Shown: positions 25,801 through 33,952 of the stretch, in pieces
Layout: every line of letters begins with the position of its first letter
Numbering within the stretch: position 1 is the stretch's first letter
NCBI GenBank assembly: GCA_001899085.1
Contig: MKVB01000001.1
Coordinates: 839,223-903,222, forward strand
Source: Devosia sp. 66-14
Lineage (GTDB): Bacteria > Pseudomonadota > Alphaproteobacteria > Rhizobiales > Devosiaceae
Reading direction: 5' to 3'
Length of the DNA stretch: 64,000 nucleotides
The notes under the pieces: model-generated
What the model was told of the DNA's origin: nothing
The model's database searches: none
What the model saw: only the letters and a program-made list of their open reading frames with translations
Program-made: the position numbers and the translations under genes

Positions 25801-26489
25801 TCGGCGGCGAGGGTGAAGCGCTCATCGGCGGGCCGGAGGCTCAGGGCCAGGGTGCCGCCGCCCTCGGCATCCAGTTGGCCGGTGGTGACCCGGAGCGCGT
25901 ACACCGCGCCATCGACATTGCCTGTTCCCTGGAACGAGAACGGTCCGCGCAGCGCCTCGAGTTTCAGGTCGCCCGAGACGCCCGAGGCGATATAGGTCTC
26001 GCCCGTGCGGCTGTCCCGCAGCTTGACGCTGCCTGCCGTGACCACCGCATTGGCGACGGAAATATTGCTGTTCACCGCCTTGGCCAGGGCGATGCCGGTA
26101 TCCACCGAGCCATCCGCCGCCACATCGATCGAGACGGTCGGCCCGTCGAGCTGCAGGCGGGTGACATTGTAGCGATCGCGCAGGAAGTCGATCAGCGAGA
26201 AATCGGCTTCGACCCGTTCCACCGTCAGGTTGGGATCACCCGGCGGGCCGGCGCTGACATTGGAGAATGTCAGCTTGGGCTGCGGCAGCAGCGAGAACGC
26301 CACATCGCCTTCGATGCGGACCGGCGCTCCCAGCACTTCGCCGGCAATGGCCGAGAGCCTGTCGCGATACTGGCCCCATGGAATGAAGCTCGGCACCACG
26401 AACGCCGCTGCAAGCAGCAGGATCGCGATGACGCCGACAACGATGTAGAGCCGGTTGAGCACGGGCCGATGAATCCTTGCAGAATGCAT
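22839..26489 (-). CDS. Very large AsmA family protein
   Basis: A 1216-residue envelope protein. One N-terminal transmembrane helix (residues about 16-33, VVGVIAILLLAAAFVVPSFI) leads into the AsmA domain (WGQYRDRLSAIAGEVLGAPV), a long beta-rich repetitive middle and a C-terminal AsmA_2 region (around 960-1080). AsmA-like proteins are bridge-like structures thought to carry phospholipids between the two membranes. The last 90 residues are a highly charged Ala/Glu/Lys/Arg helix with heptad-like repeats (AARKAAEEEAARK), which would form a long coiled coil. That tail is not a usual part of AsmA. The gene converges on the RHH gene, 6 bases away. Confidence 0.93.
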   Translation of the reverse strand: MHSARIHRPVLNRLYIVVGVIAILLLAAAFVVPSFIPWGQYRDRLSAIAGEVLGAPVRIEGDVAFSLLPQPKLTFSNVSAGPPGDPNLTVERVEADFSLIDFLRDRYNVTRLQLDGPTVSIDVAADGSVDTGIALAKAVNSNISVANAVVTAGSVKLRDSRTGETYIASGVSGDLKLEALRGPFSFQGTGNVDGAVYALRVTTGQLDAEGGGTLALSLRPADERFTLAAEGYLKPGLAPGFTGTMTYRQPPGKPAKDGAQDAGQGDLVMTSKVEANPNKVLLSDYVVIPDENRAATRLLGAADVTLGKGMAFNAVISGGLMALPPRDATAEQAVEPYELVRLLRELPLPAAPGIPGTIGVDVAELNLRAFSLRNVRLDASAHGGGWTVRGFTGVLPGDTRVSLAGEIVTDTGRPEFSGTLSVKSGRLDALSTMWRKPAEGNPLFGMPGSIEAKIDLVGETLSVSDGRIELDGEARSFSAQLGLGTAPDLHLTADMGQLDAGRSAALVALLPDLAADAAFPASFPKGEFELVADSMTLGGLNGRALAARGSWDGGVLVVDDISAGDLGGAGFKATLTAFGSITKPELSGSGTLTVASADAPALASFYRAVGASPAIAGFLAPSLPADLALRLDPPSGDGAQSLAISGRLGSSEVAADAELQAGFLRAPSGPVKLRLDMKSADAAAMTAQLGLGEVSLFADGEPVHLVGVVDGNVANSLETTVLVEGGGDSLGFSGNLVVTNPAAYSGKGTIKAKLADPSALADWLGAGGISLPALAASARVDFNGPSDVQLLDITGTSGDAPFTGSLKLATKGSARTVAGAITTGDLDIGSVLRTVTGPASLLAGNGLWPDGPLATGDAPRTTTGRVAVSAPVVSAGGKSLLTDLSFDLDWDATTTRLRNVAGKLGDGSIGMELAVCCSGPLPDKQVTGRISLVGVSVDSIAPPLVADAIDATLDASGRFDGTGGSVAGILAALTGEGTYTASGLRIERLNAGAASSVSGVENLLEMQPDELSTLIEDRLDDAPFDAARVTAGFTVAGGVLRSPNVSIEGEGGQLFGSGSIRLGDLGLAGDYALSPTAITPAALVDTGTARISARLSGTLMAPERQFDVSSLVDAIMVKAYEAEVARLEKLREEDEARRKAEEAEKARLAAEAAAIRAADEAAARKAAEEAAARQAAEEEAARKAAEEEAARKAKAEEELRKAIEEFNRPMDIGLGN

Positions 26490-26590
26490 CGGAGTTTAGG
26501 CAATGGCTTATGCTGCGTCACGCGCTGAACGGCGGCTACCCCGCACTATCGCAAATTAGCCGATACGAGGCACCGGCCGCATATGAGCGA

Positions 26591-26612
26591 GGCCGGCCCT
26601 TTCGGACCGGCC
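26591..26612 (-). terminator. Hairpin terminator after the phytase-like gene
   Basis: GGCCGG-CCC pairs with GGA-CCGGCC in a 9-bp stem with one mismatch and a TTTC loop, 31 bases beyond the stop of the minus-strand phytase-like gene. A weaker AAGCC/GGCTT hairpin stands between stop and stem. There is no good U-tract. Confidence 0.5.
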
Positions 26613-26642
26613 CCTAAGCCCCGCAAGCAGGAGGCTTGTTCG

Positions 26643-28808
26643 TTACTGGATCGTGCCGACCGACCAGAAGAAGGTCTCGCCCGAGGAGTCGGCGACACCG
26701 TCATTGTCGGTGATCACGTAGCCGGTGCCGGCTGCGTCGATGGCGAAGCTCTCAACCTTGTCGACCACATAGCCGTTATTCGACGCGAGGTCGGGGATGA
26801 AGTCGCGCACTTCTTCCTTGGTGACCACCGGCAGCTCGCCGCCGATTTCGGCGCCGACCAGCGCCGAGACCGGCACCCGGTAGAGCTTCTTCAGCGCGGC
26901 CTTGAGCCCGATCTGGTTGTCGCGTTCGACCACATAGACATAGTCGCCATGCGCGGTGATCTCGGAGAGACCGTTCCAGGCCCCCTCAGCCGCGGCTTCG
27001 AGCGGGTAGCGGACGGCTGACCAGGTCTTGTCCTTGAGGTTGTAGCCGAGCAGCTTCACCTGCCCCTTCGGATCGTCCTTCCACTCGCGCTGGATGGCGA
27101 CCCACAGGGTATCGCCCACCTTGGTGACGCCTTCGGCGCCGTAGCGGATCTCATGCGGCAGCAGCGCCTCGGGGAACGCCACTTCCTCGGTGATCTTGCC
27201 GTCGGCATCGACGCGGTAGAGCGCATGCGGGGTGAGCCGGTCGCTGCGACCTTCCGAAGCCACCCAGAAGCCGCCCTCGCCATCGAGCGTGATGCCTTCG
27301 AGGTCGAGCTTCTGCGCCGCGTCGCCGCCGCGGGTGATCACGGTCTTCTTGACGATTCGCGCCGGCTTGGCGGTGGCGTCGATCTCGTAGATCACCGGTT
27401 CCGCCGACAGCACGCTGTCGCTGACCGCATGGAGAATGCCCGGCTTTTCAGCGTCGCCGACGGCGCCGGAAATGGCGGCCCAGCCGATCGGGTGGCCGTC
27501 GGCATCGCGGTCGGAGATCAGCTGCGGATACGCGGCCTCACCCTCACCGAGTTCATAGAGCATGACGTGCGACCCGACGAGGCCGTCGGCCCGGCCGTCG
27601 AACTCGTTGGCCGTCGCCAGCAGGTTGCGCTGCGGGATGGCGACGAGGCCTTCCGGCGAGATGCCCGAGGGCAGCGACTGCAGATATTCCGGCTCGGCGC
27701 CGGCGCCGGCGTCCTTGTAGACGGCGATCAGCGACGAGCGCTCCTGGGCGATGAAGAAATAGTTCGCATCGCCGAACGTCGCGGTTTCGAGGCCCTCGGG
27801 CTCGACGCCCTTCTTGTTGCGGGCATCCGGATAATGGCCGAGGCGGGCCGCTTCGAGCTCCATCGACGGGCCGCTTTCATAGGCGACCGTGCCGTCCTTG
27901 TTGAAGATGGTGAAGCTGCGCGAGCCGCCCTTCCAGTCGCCTTCGTTGGCGATGACGAGACGGTTGTCGTCCAGCCACTTCACGGCGTCCGGTTCACGCG
28001 CCACGTCTTCCATCTTGCCGGTGAACTTCAGCGCGCCGTCCTTCTTGGTGTCGACGCCTTCGAGGCTGACCGTACCGGCCGAGAAGTGCGACTTCACCGT
28101 ACCGGTCTTGCCGTCGATGATGATGATCTCGTTGTTTTCCTGGAGCGTCAGGGCCACTTCGTCGAGATCGTTGAACGACACGAATTCCGGCTCCGGATCG
28201 TCGCCGGCAATGGCGGCAAGGCCGGTGACGTCGACCTTCTTGAGGCTCTGGGGATCGACGACACCGTCCTTGAGGGTCAGCAGCACCAGGTAGCCGGCGG
28301 GCATCTGCGGAATGTCGCCGTCGTTCACTTCTTCATCGCGCTCGTTCTCGATGGCGATGGCAATGATGTCGTTGTTCTTGGAGTGGGCGATCGAGTCGGG
28401 CTGGCCGCCCAGCTCTATAGTGGCTTCGATGGCCTTGGTGGCGAGATCGACCACCACCAGCTTGCCCGAGGGGTTGGTGAAGCTCTCCGAGGTGTTGACC
28501 GCGGCATAGACCTTGGAGCCGATGATGGTGACCGAGGTCGGCTCGCCGTCCAGCGCCAGGAAACCGCCCGCCTTGGGTGCCTTGGCGTCGGTGATGTCGA
28601 TAAAGCCGATGCCGCCGGCCGGGCTGTCCGAATAGACCAGCGTCATGCCGTCTTCCGACGCCGTGATGATTTCCGACGAGGTCGTCTCCGCCTCGGGGCT
28701 GTTCAGCTCGACCGGAAAGCTGGCGATCCGGTTGAACACCGGCGCGGCATAGGCCGCGGTCGCGAGAAGGCCGGCGGTGAGACCGAGGAGAATGGATTTG
28801 AACTGCAT
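26643..28808 (-). CDS. Secreted esterase-like phytase-family beta-propeller protein
   Basis: A 721-residue exported protein with a signal peptide (MQFKSILLGLTAGLLATAAYA). The N-terminal part (25-300) looks like a YncE/choice-of-anchor-type propeller, with repeated VDLATK and LDGEPTSVTIIG-like strands. The C-terminal half (about 430-715) has KLDLEGITLDGEGGFWVASE and GAEGVTKVGDTLWVAIQREW, the pattern of the phytase-like esterase domain. A textbook PHO box stands 69 bases upstream. I infer a phosphate-scavenging, phosphate-starvation-induced role, but the actual substrate is unknown. The catalytic residues are not evident to me. Confidence 0.83.
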   Translation of the reverse strand: MQFKSILLGLTAGLLATAAYAAPVFNRIASFPVELNSPEAETTSSEIITASEDGMTLVYSDSPAGGIGFIDITDAKAPKAGGFLALDGEPTSVTIIGSKVYAAVNTSESFTNPSGKLVVVDLATKAIEATIELGGQPDSIAHSKNNDIIAIAIENERDEEVNDGDIPQMPAGYLVLLTLKDGVVDPQSLKKVDVTGLAAIAGDDPEPEFVSFNDLDEVALTLQENNEIIIIDGKTGTVKSHFSAGTVSLEGVDTKKDGALKFTGKMEDVAREPDAVKWLDDNRLVIANEGDWKGGSRSFTIFNKDGTVAYESGPSMELEAARLGHYPDARNKKGVEPEGLETATFGDANYFFIAQERSSLIAVYKDAGAGAEPEYLQSLPSGISPEGLVAIPQRNLLATANEFDGRADGLVGSHVMLYELGEGEAAYPQLISDRDADGHPIGWAAISGAVGDAEKPGILHAVSDSVLSAEPVIYEIDATAKPARIVKKTVITRGGDAAQKLDLEGITLDGEGGFWVASEGRSDRLTPHALYRVDADGKITEEVAFPEALLPHEIRYGAEGVTKVGDTLWVAIQREWKDDPKGQVKLLGYNLKDKTWSAVRYPLEAAAEGAWNGLSEITAHGDYVYVVERDNQIGLKAALKKLYRVPVSALVGAEIGGELPVVTKEEVRDFIPDLASNNGYVVDKVESFAIDAAGTGYVITDNDGVADSSGETFFWSVGTIQ

Positions 28809-28865
28809 TGTCTGGCGCCCCTGAAAATCGAGGGCTTCCGCTTAGGCACGCCGCACAACGGCCAC

Positions 28866-28894
28866 ATGACATTGTGGTGACAGATCTGTGACAG
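28866..28894 (-). promoter_or_regulatory. PHO box (PhoB-binding site) with a third repeat
   Basis: On the minus strand CTGTCAC-AGAT-CTGTCAC (28894-28877) is the 18-bp PHO box, two 7-mers 4 bases apart. A third unit ATGTCAT (28872-28866) follows after TGTG, so the 11-base period is kept. It lies 58-86 bases upstream of the phytase-like gene. The known PhoB consensus is CTGTCAT-N4-CTGTCAT, so the agreement is strong. Confidence 0.82.
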
Positions 28895-28972
28895 GACCCC
28901 GCCGCATATACATCGAGCCTTGCACTGCCTATATTCGGCAATGAGAACGAAACAGGATTCGTCGTTTCCCTG

Positions 28973-31369
28973 ATGGCAGCAGAACCGCAGCGCCTCGACC
29001 GCCCGCAGGCGGGCTCGATCACCAGCCAGTTTGGCCGGGGAGCGGCGGCGCCCGACTACCTCAAGGGCCTCAACGAAGAGCAGCGCGACGCCGTGCTGAC
29101 CACCGAAGGCCCGCTTCTCGTGCTGGCCGGGGCCGGCACCGGCAAGACCCGGGTGCTGACCACCCGCATCGCCCATATCCTCAATTCGCGCAAAGCCTGG
29201 CCCTCCGAGATCCTGTCGGTCACCTTCACCAACAAGGCGGCGCGCGAGATGAAGGAGCGCATCGGCGCGCTGGTCGGCGCCGGGGTCGAGGGCATGCCCT
29301 GGCTCGGCACCTTTCACTCGATCGGCGCCCGCTTGCTGCGCCGCCACGCCGAACTGGTAGGCCTCAGGTCCGATTTCACCATTCTCGATACCGACGACCA
29401 GATCCGGCTGATCAAGCAGCTGCTGGAAGTCGCCAACATCGACGAGAAACGCTGGCCGGCCCGGCAGTTCGCCGGGATGATGGACAACTGGAAGAACCGC
29501 GGCCAGCTGCCCGCCGACGTTTCGATGGCCGATCGCTCGGCCTTCGCCAATGGCCGGATCCCCGACCTCTACCAGCAGTACCAGGACCGGCTGAAGACGC
29601 TGAACGCCACCGATTTCGGCGACCTGCTGCTGCTGTGCATCAAGCTGTTCCGCGAGCACCCGGATGTGCTGGCCGAGTACCACCGGCGCTTCAAATACAT
29701 CCTCGTCGACGAATACCAGGATTCGAACGTCGCCCAGTACCTCTGGCTGCGGCTGCTGGCCCAGGGCAAGCCGGCGTCGGAGGCCAACCTGTGCGTGGTG
29801 GGCGACGACGACCAGTCGATCTATGGCTGGCGCGGCGCCGAGGTCGACAACATCCTGCGCTTCGAGAAGGATTTTCCGGGCGCCAAGGTGATCCGGCTCG
29901 AGCGCAACTACCGCTCGACCTCGAATATCCTCAAGGCCGCTTCGCACCTCATCGCCAACAACCAGAGCCGGTTGGGCAAGACCCTGCAGACCGATGTCGG
30001 CGAGCCCGGCGAACTGGTGATGGTCACCTCGGTGTGGGATTCCGACGAGGAGGCCCGGCAGGTCGGCGAGGAGATCGAACAGTTCCAGCGCCAGGGCGAA
30101 GCGCTGAACTCGATGGCGATCCTGGTGCGGGCTTCGCACCAGATGCGCGCCTTCGAAGAGCGTTTCATCACGCTGGGGCTCAACTACCGCGTCATCGGCG
30201 GCCCGCGCTTCTACGAGCGCAAGGAAATCCGCGACGCACTGGCCTATCTGCGACTGGTGTTCAACCCGACCGACGACCTCGCCTTCGAGCGTATCGTCAA
30301 CACGCCAAAGCGCGGTCTGGGCGATTCGACGCTGCAGATCCTGCACGACGCGGCCCGGCATCAGGGCTCGTCGTTGACGGCCGCGGTGCGGACCCTGATC
30401 CAGACCGAGGAGTTGAAGCCGAAGCAGCGGACGACGCTGCGACAGCTGATGGACCAGTTCGACGATTGGAACCAGCGCGCCCGCGCCCTGCCCTCCGAGG
30501 ATTCGCTGGAGGACGAGTTGGCGTCGCCGGCGCGGCGGGATCCGCCGCATGTGGCGCTGGCCCAGCAGGTGCTCGATGAGTCGGGCTATACCGAGATGTG
30601 GCAGAACGACAAATCCGCCGAATCCGAAGGCCGCCTCGAGAACCTCAAGGAACTGGTGAACTCGATGGGCGAGTTCAACTCGCTCGGTGGCTTCCTCGAG
30701 CACGTCTCGCTGGTGATGGACCGCGACACCGGCGAGGCCGACGACGCCGTATCGATCATGACGCTTCACTCCGCCAAGGGGCTGGAGTTCGAAACCGTCT
30801 TCCTCCCCGGCTGGGAGGAAGGCCTGTTCCCCAGCCAGCGCACCCTCGACGAAAGCGGCCGCGCCGGGCTCGAGGAGGAACGGCGGCTCGCCTATGTCGG
30901 CCTCACCCGGGCCCGGAAGCGCCTGCGCGTCTCGGTGGCGCAGAACCGGCTGACCCACGGCCTGTGGCAATCGGCGATCCCCTCGCGGTTCCTCGACGAG
31001 TTGCCGGCAGCGGCGGTCGAGGTCAAGGACACCGGCTCGGCCTATGGCGGCTATGGCTATGGCGGGCGCACCTCAGGGCGCTTCGACACCCGCGATCCGT
31101 TCGACTCGCTTTACGAGACCCCCGGCTGGCAGCGCGCCCGCGCCCAGGCCTCGACCCGCAAATCGGCCGGCCCGGTCACCATCGACGGTGACCTCGTGGC
31201 CCGCTCGGTGGATGACGGCCGCGGCTCGAAATACGATGTCGGAGAGCGCGTCTTCCACCTGAAGTTCGGTTACGGCCGGATCGAGCAGATCGAAGGCAAC
31301 AAGCTGACCATCGAGTTCGAGAAGGCCGGCCGCAAGAAGGTGCTCGAAAGCTTCGTGCAGAAGCCGTGA
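28973..31369 (+). CDS. uvrD: ATP-dependent DNA helicase UvrD/PcrA
   Basis: A 798-residue superfamily 1A helicase that unwinds DNA 3' to 5' in excision and mismatch repair. Motif I is LAGAGTGKT (51-59), motif Ia SVTFTNKAAREMKER, motif II VDEYQDSN, motif III GDDDQSIYGWRGA, motif IV RLERNYRSTSNIL, motif V TLHSAKGLEFE, and motif VI YVGLTRARKRL. A C-terminal tail of about 130 residues, Gly/Tyr-rich then VGERVFHLKFGYGRI, is the RNA polymerase-binding Tudor-like domain. It overlaps the next gene by four bases (GTGA). Confidence 0.97.
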   Translation: MAAEPQRLDRPQAGSITSQFGRGAAAPDYLKGLNEEQRDAVLTTEGPLLVLAGAGTGKTRVLTTRIAHILNSRKAWPSEILSVTFTNKAAREMKERIGALVGAGVEGMPWLGTFHSIGARLLRRHAELVGLRSDFTILDTDDQIRLIKQLLEVANIDEKRWPARQFAGMMDNWKNRGQLPADVSMADRSAFANGRIPDLYQQYQDRLKTLNATDFGDLLLLCIKLFREHPDVLAEYHRRFKYILVDEYQDSNVAQYLWLRLLAQGKPASEANLCVVGDDDQSIYGWRGAEVDNILRFEKDFPGAKVIRLERNYRSTSNILKAASHLIANNQSRLGKTLQTDVGEPGELVMVTSVWDSDEEARQVGEEIEQFQRQGEALNSMAILVRASHQMRAFEERFITLGLNYRVIGGPRFYERKEIRDALAYLRLVFNPTDDLAFERIVNTPKRGLGDSTLQILHDAARHQGSSLTAAVRTLIQTEELKPKQRTTLRQLMDQFDDWNQRARALPSEDSLEDELASPARRDPPHVALAQQVLDESGYTEMWQNDKSAESEGRLENLKELVNSMGEFNSLGGFLEHVSLVMDRDTGEADDAVSIMTLHSAKGLEFETVFLPGWEEGLFPSQRTLDESGRAGLEEERRLAYVGLTRARKRLRVSVAQNRLTHGLWQSAIPSRFLDELPAAAVEVKDTGSAYGGYGYGGRTSGRFDTRDPFDSLYETPGWQRARAQASTRKSAGPVTIDGDLVARSVDDGRGSKYDVGERVFHLKFGYGRIEQIEGNKLTIEFEKAGRKKVLESFVQKP

Positions 31370-31824
31370 GCGCCGGGCACAAGGCCTACAGCTACCGGCA
31401 CGACAATGGTGTCGCCCCGTTCGCCGACGATCATCCAGTGATGATCTATGATGGTTATTGCGGGCTTTGTTCCAGCGCCGTGCAGTTCGTGCTCCGCCAT
31501 GATCGCAGCAAGGTGTTTCGCTTTGTCGCCGCCCAGAGCGAGCTTGGCACCTCGATCTACCGGCACTATGGCCTCGACCCGCAGAACTACGAAACCTTCA
31601 TCGTCCTCGCCGACGGCATCCCACTTTTCGCCTCCGATGCGGTGATCGAGATCGGACGACGGCTTGGCCTGCCATGGTCGCTGGGCACGGCAGTCGGCGC
31701 CCTGCCTCGCCGCGTGCGCGACGGCCTCTATTTCTGGATCGCGCGCCATCGCATGAGGTTTTTCGGCAGGCGTGATACGTGCCACCTGCCGGCGCCCGAC
31801 GAGCGCGACCGTTTCCTCGCCTAG
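31366..31824 (+). CDS. DCC family thiol-disulfide oxidoreductase-like protein (DUF393)
   Basis: A 152-residue protein with the family motif DGYCGLCSSAVQFVLRHD at residues 29-46, a CxxC pair in a thioredoxin-like fold, then FRFVAAQSELG and YETFIVLADG. The C-terminus has the amphipathic WIARHRMRFFGRRDTCHLP. DCC proteins are uncharacterised putative oxidoreductases. The GTG start overlaps the uvrD stop. Confidence 0.9.
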   Translation: MSAGHKAYSYRHDNGVAPFADDHPVMIYDGYCGLCSSAVQFVLRHDRSKVFRFVAAQSELGTSIYRHYGLDPQNYETFIVLADGIPLFASDAVIEIGRRLGLPWSLGTAVGALPRRVRDGLYFWIARHRMRFFGRRDTCHLPAPDERDRFLA

Positions 31825-31898
31825 CCGTTGGAGCAGAAGGCGGCTAAGCAGAGGGTGAGTTTCGCTGCTGGGGGTGGACGATGCCGTGGGCTGGGCCA

Positions 31899-32339
31899 AT
31901 GAAAACCAAGACCTCGAGCCGCCTCAGGACGATCATTCTTGTCGTCGTCGGTCTCGTGATCGTCGGCCTGGTCTGGGCAGGGATAAGTCTCTTCACATCG
32001 ATGGATCAGCAGCTCGCGCAGTCTCGCGCGGCGGCTGACAAGGTTGTGGCGGTGGTTTCGTCGGATTGGGGCCGCGCGACGCTCGACCCGCTGGCTACCC
32101 CCGAATTCGTCGCCGCTCATGCCAAGGGGCAGTACGACAGCGCCCGCTACCTGCAGGTGCTGGGCGCCATGCAATCCAACCGGGTCTGCGTGATCGAGGG
32201 CATGCAGGTGGTGAACTGGAACGGCTGGAGCCGATGGAAGTGCCCGGCCGTATTCGAGCGCGGCGAGGCGACACTGGTCATCACCCTCACGCTCAGCAAC
32301 GGCCAGTGGCTACTGTCGGACTTCGCGGTTCAGATCTGA
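31899..32339 (+). CDS. Hypothetical membrane-anchored protein
   Basis: A 146-residue protein with a basic N-terminus and one hydrophobic helix (IILVVVGLVIVGLVWAGISL, residues about 12-31). The outer domain of about 110 residues contains NWNGWSRWKCPAVFERGEAT and a beta-rich LVITLTLSNGQWLLSDFAV end. The latter resembles small periplasmic DUF4019-like domains, but I do not recognise the family firmly. I prefer ATG 31899 to 31881 because it gives the usual KTKTSSRLR cytoplasmic leader. Confidence 0.72.
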   Translation: MKTKTSSRLRTIILVVVGLVIVGLVWAGISLFTSMDQQLAQSRAAADKVVAVVSSDWGRATLDPLATPEFVAAHAKGQYDSARYLQVLGAMQSNRVCVIEGMQVVNWNGWSRWKCPAVFERGEATLVITLTLSNGQWLLSDFAVQI

Positions 32340-32378
32340 GGGCTGACGACTGCCGCTGCCGGCGATTTGCTGCAGCGC

Positions 32379-32840
32379 CTAGGGCTTCACCAGTCCGCCG
32401 AAATAGTCGAGCGCGTAGGCCTCGACGCCGCCGACCTCGATCACTTCCCGTCCGTGAAAATGCGCCGCGTCGCCCGTCGAACTATCGCGATAAACGCCGT
32501 GCGGACCACTCCATTCGAAGCCGCCAAGGAAGCGCCCCTCTGCATACATGGCGGACAGCGCCGCCTTGATCGTGGCGCCCGCGCGCCCGGCATTGATCAG
32601 TTCGGGGCGCAGGATATAGCCATAGTAGTTCATGGCCCAGACCGGCTCATCGCGTAACCACACCGTTTCCTGTCCAAGGAAATCGGTGCCGCCGAAATAG
32701 CTGTCGCGATAGGACCACTCGCCCTCGGTGAAGGTGAGGTCGTGCGCCCCGCTGCGGCTGGGCGCGGCCTTCACGCCATCGCCGACATAGGTCTGCCGCT
32801 TGGCGAGAACGATGAAACGATCGAGACCGGCGACGTCCAT
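32379..32840 (-). CDS. DUF5680 domain protein
   Basis: A 153-residue cytoplasmic protein starting with LDRFIVLAKRQTYVGDG, then LTFTEGEWSYRDSYFGGTDF and QETVWLRDEPVWAMNYYGYI. This aromatic-rich pattern fits the DUF5680 family, sometimes found as the ligand part of HTH regulators. No catalytic residues are known. It ends converging with the preceding gene and follows the EamA transporter by 10 bases, so the two may be co-transcribed. Confidence 0.85.
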   Translation of the reverse strand: MDVAGLDRFIVLAKRQTYVGDGVKAAPSRSGAHDLTFTEGEWSYRDSYFGGTDFLGQETVWLRDEPVWAMNYYGYILRPELINAGRAGATIKAALSAMYAEGRFLGGFEWSGPHGVYRDSSTGDAAHFHGREVIEVGGVEAYALDYFGGLVKP

Positions 32841-32850
32841 GTTCTCCCCC

Positions 32851-33780
32851 TTATTGCGGTGGCGTGACTTCGCTGGCCCGCTTCCGCTCGAGGCCCAGCT
32901 TGTGCTCGCGATAGATGATGAACAGGCCCGAACCGACGACGATCGCCCCGCCCGCCAGCATCTCGATGGTCGGCACGTCGTGGAAGATCAGGTAGCCGAT
33001 CAGCACCGAGAGGATCAGCGACGCGTACTCGAACGGCGCTACCACCGACATGTCCGCGTGGCGGTAGGATTCGGTCAGCAGGATCTGACCGATGCCACCG
33101 AAGATGCCGGCCCCGATCAGCAGCGCGAACTGCTCGGTGGTCGGCATCACCCAGCCGAATGGCAGCGTGGCGAGGCCGAACACCGATGAGGTCAGGGAAA
33201 AGTAGAGGACGATGGTGGCCGAGCGTTCGGTTTCGACCAGCTTGCGGACCAGCACCATGGCCGTCGCGGCGAAACCGGCCGCCACAAGCGCCGAGATGGC
33301 GCCAAGGGTCGCCCCGCTCATATCGCTGATGCCGCCCGAAAACACCGTGAGGCGCGGCCAGATGATGATGACGACGCCGACCAGGCCGACGAGCACGGCG
33401 CTCCAGCGATAGAGCCGCACCTGCTCGTGGTAGAACACGGCGCTGAACACCACGATCAGCAGCGGCGTCGCGTAGCTGATGGTGATCGCCTCGGCCAATG
33501 GCAGCTGGGTCAGCGCGAAGAACCCGGTCATCATGCCGCCGGTGCCGACGAGCCCGCGCAGCAGATGGCTCACCGGGTGCTTGGTCTTGAGGCCGACGCC
33601 GAGCTCACCCTTCCAGATCAGGTAGGCAATGATCGGCAGGATGGCGAAGAAGGAGCGGAAGAACACCAATTGCCCGGACGGCACGCCCTCGGAGGCCTTG
33701 AGCAGGCTCGACATCCCCAGGAACACGCAGACCGAACTCAGCTTGAACGCAATTCCCGTCATGGCGTTCTGACGGAGCAT
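32851..33780 (-). CDS. EamA/DMT family transporter
   Basis: A 309-residue membrane protein with ten hydrophobic helices in two EamA halves. The first half contains FRSFFAILPIIAYLIWKGEL and ALTQLPLAEAITISYATPLL, typical of the RhaT/YdcZ-like drug/metabolite transporter superfamily. The second half has ESYRHADMSVVAPFEYASLI. The start is ATG 33780, with ATG 33762 as an alternative. The open frame further upstream has no membrane character and overlaps the promoter of the next gene. The substrate is unknown. Confidence 0.92.
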   Translation of the reverse strand: MLRQNAMTGIAFKLSSVCVFLGMSSLLKASEGVPSGQLVFFRSFFAILPIIAYLIWKGELGVGLKTKHPVSHLLRGLVGTGGMMTGFFALTQLPLAEAITISYATPLLIVVFSAVFYHEQVRLYRWSAVLVGLVGVVIIIWPRLTVFSGGISDMSGATLGAISALVAAGFAATAMVLVRKLVETERSATIVLYFSLTSSVFGLATLPFGWVMPTTEQFALLIGAGIFGGIGQILLTESYRHADMSVVAPFEYASLILSVLIGYLIFHDVPTIEMLAGGAIVVGSGLFIIYREHKLGLERKRASEVTPPQ

Positions 33781-33952
33781 TGGCGGTTGCGGCGACACTG
33801 GCAGGACTCTCGAAGACGGGAAGGCAGGCGGCAAGGCCCGGCCGCAGTCTCGCGGGGTTCGCGGTGACACGCAACCATCTTGCGCGCCGAACTTGGCTCT
33901 GGCCGTTCCCGGCGCATCGGCTATTAGTCTTACTGAGACCAGCGGAGCGGCA

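Noticed and set aside
23331-26528. A 1065-codon plus-strand frame antisense to the AsmA-like gene
   Set aside because: It is extreme in Arg/Gln/His composition, has no domain, and mirrors the codon bias of the real minus-strand gene.
28949-28964. A possible LexA box before uvrD (GAAC-N7-GATT)
   Set aside because: Two mismatches in one half-site; too weak to report.
28703-30970. A 755-codon minus-strand frame overlapping uvrD and the PHO box gene
   Set aside because: uvrD has all seven helicase motifs on the other strand, and this frame would cover the PHO box promoter; it is a shadow.
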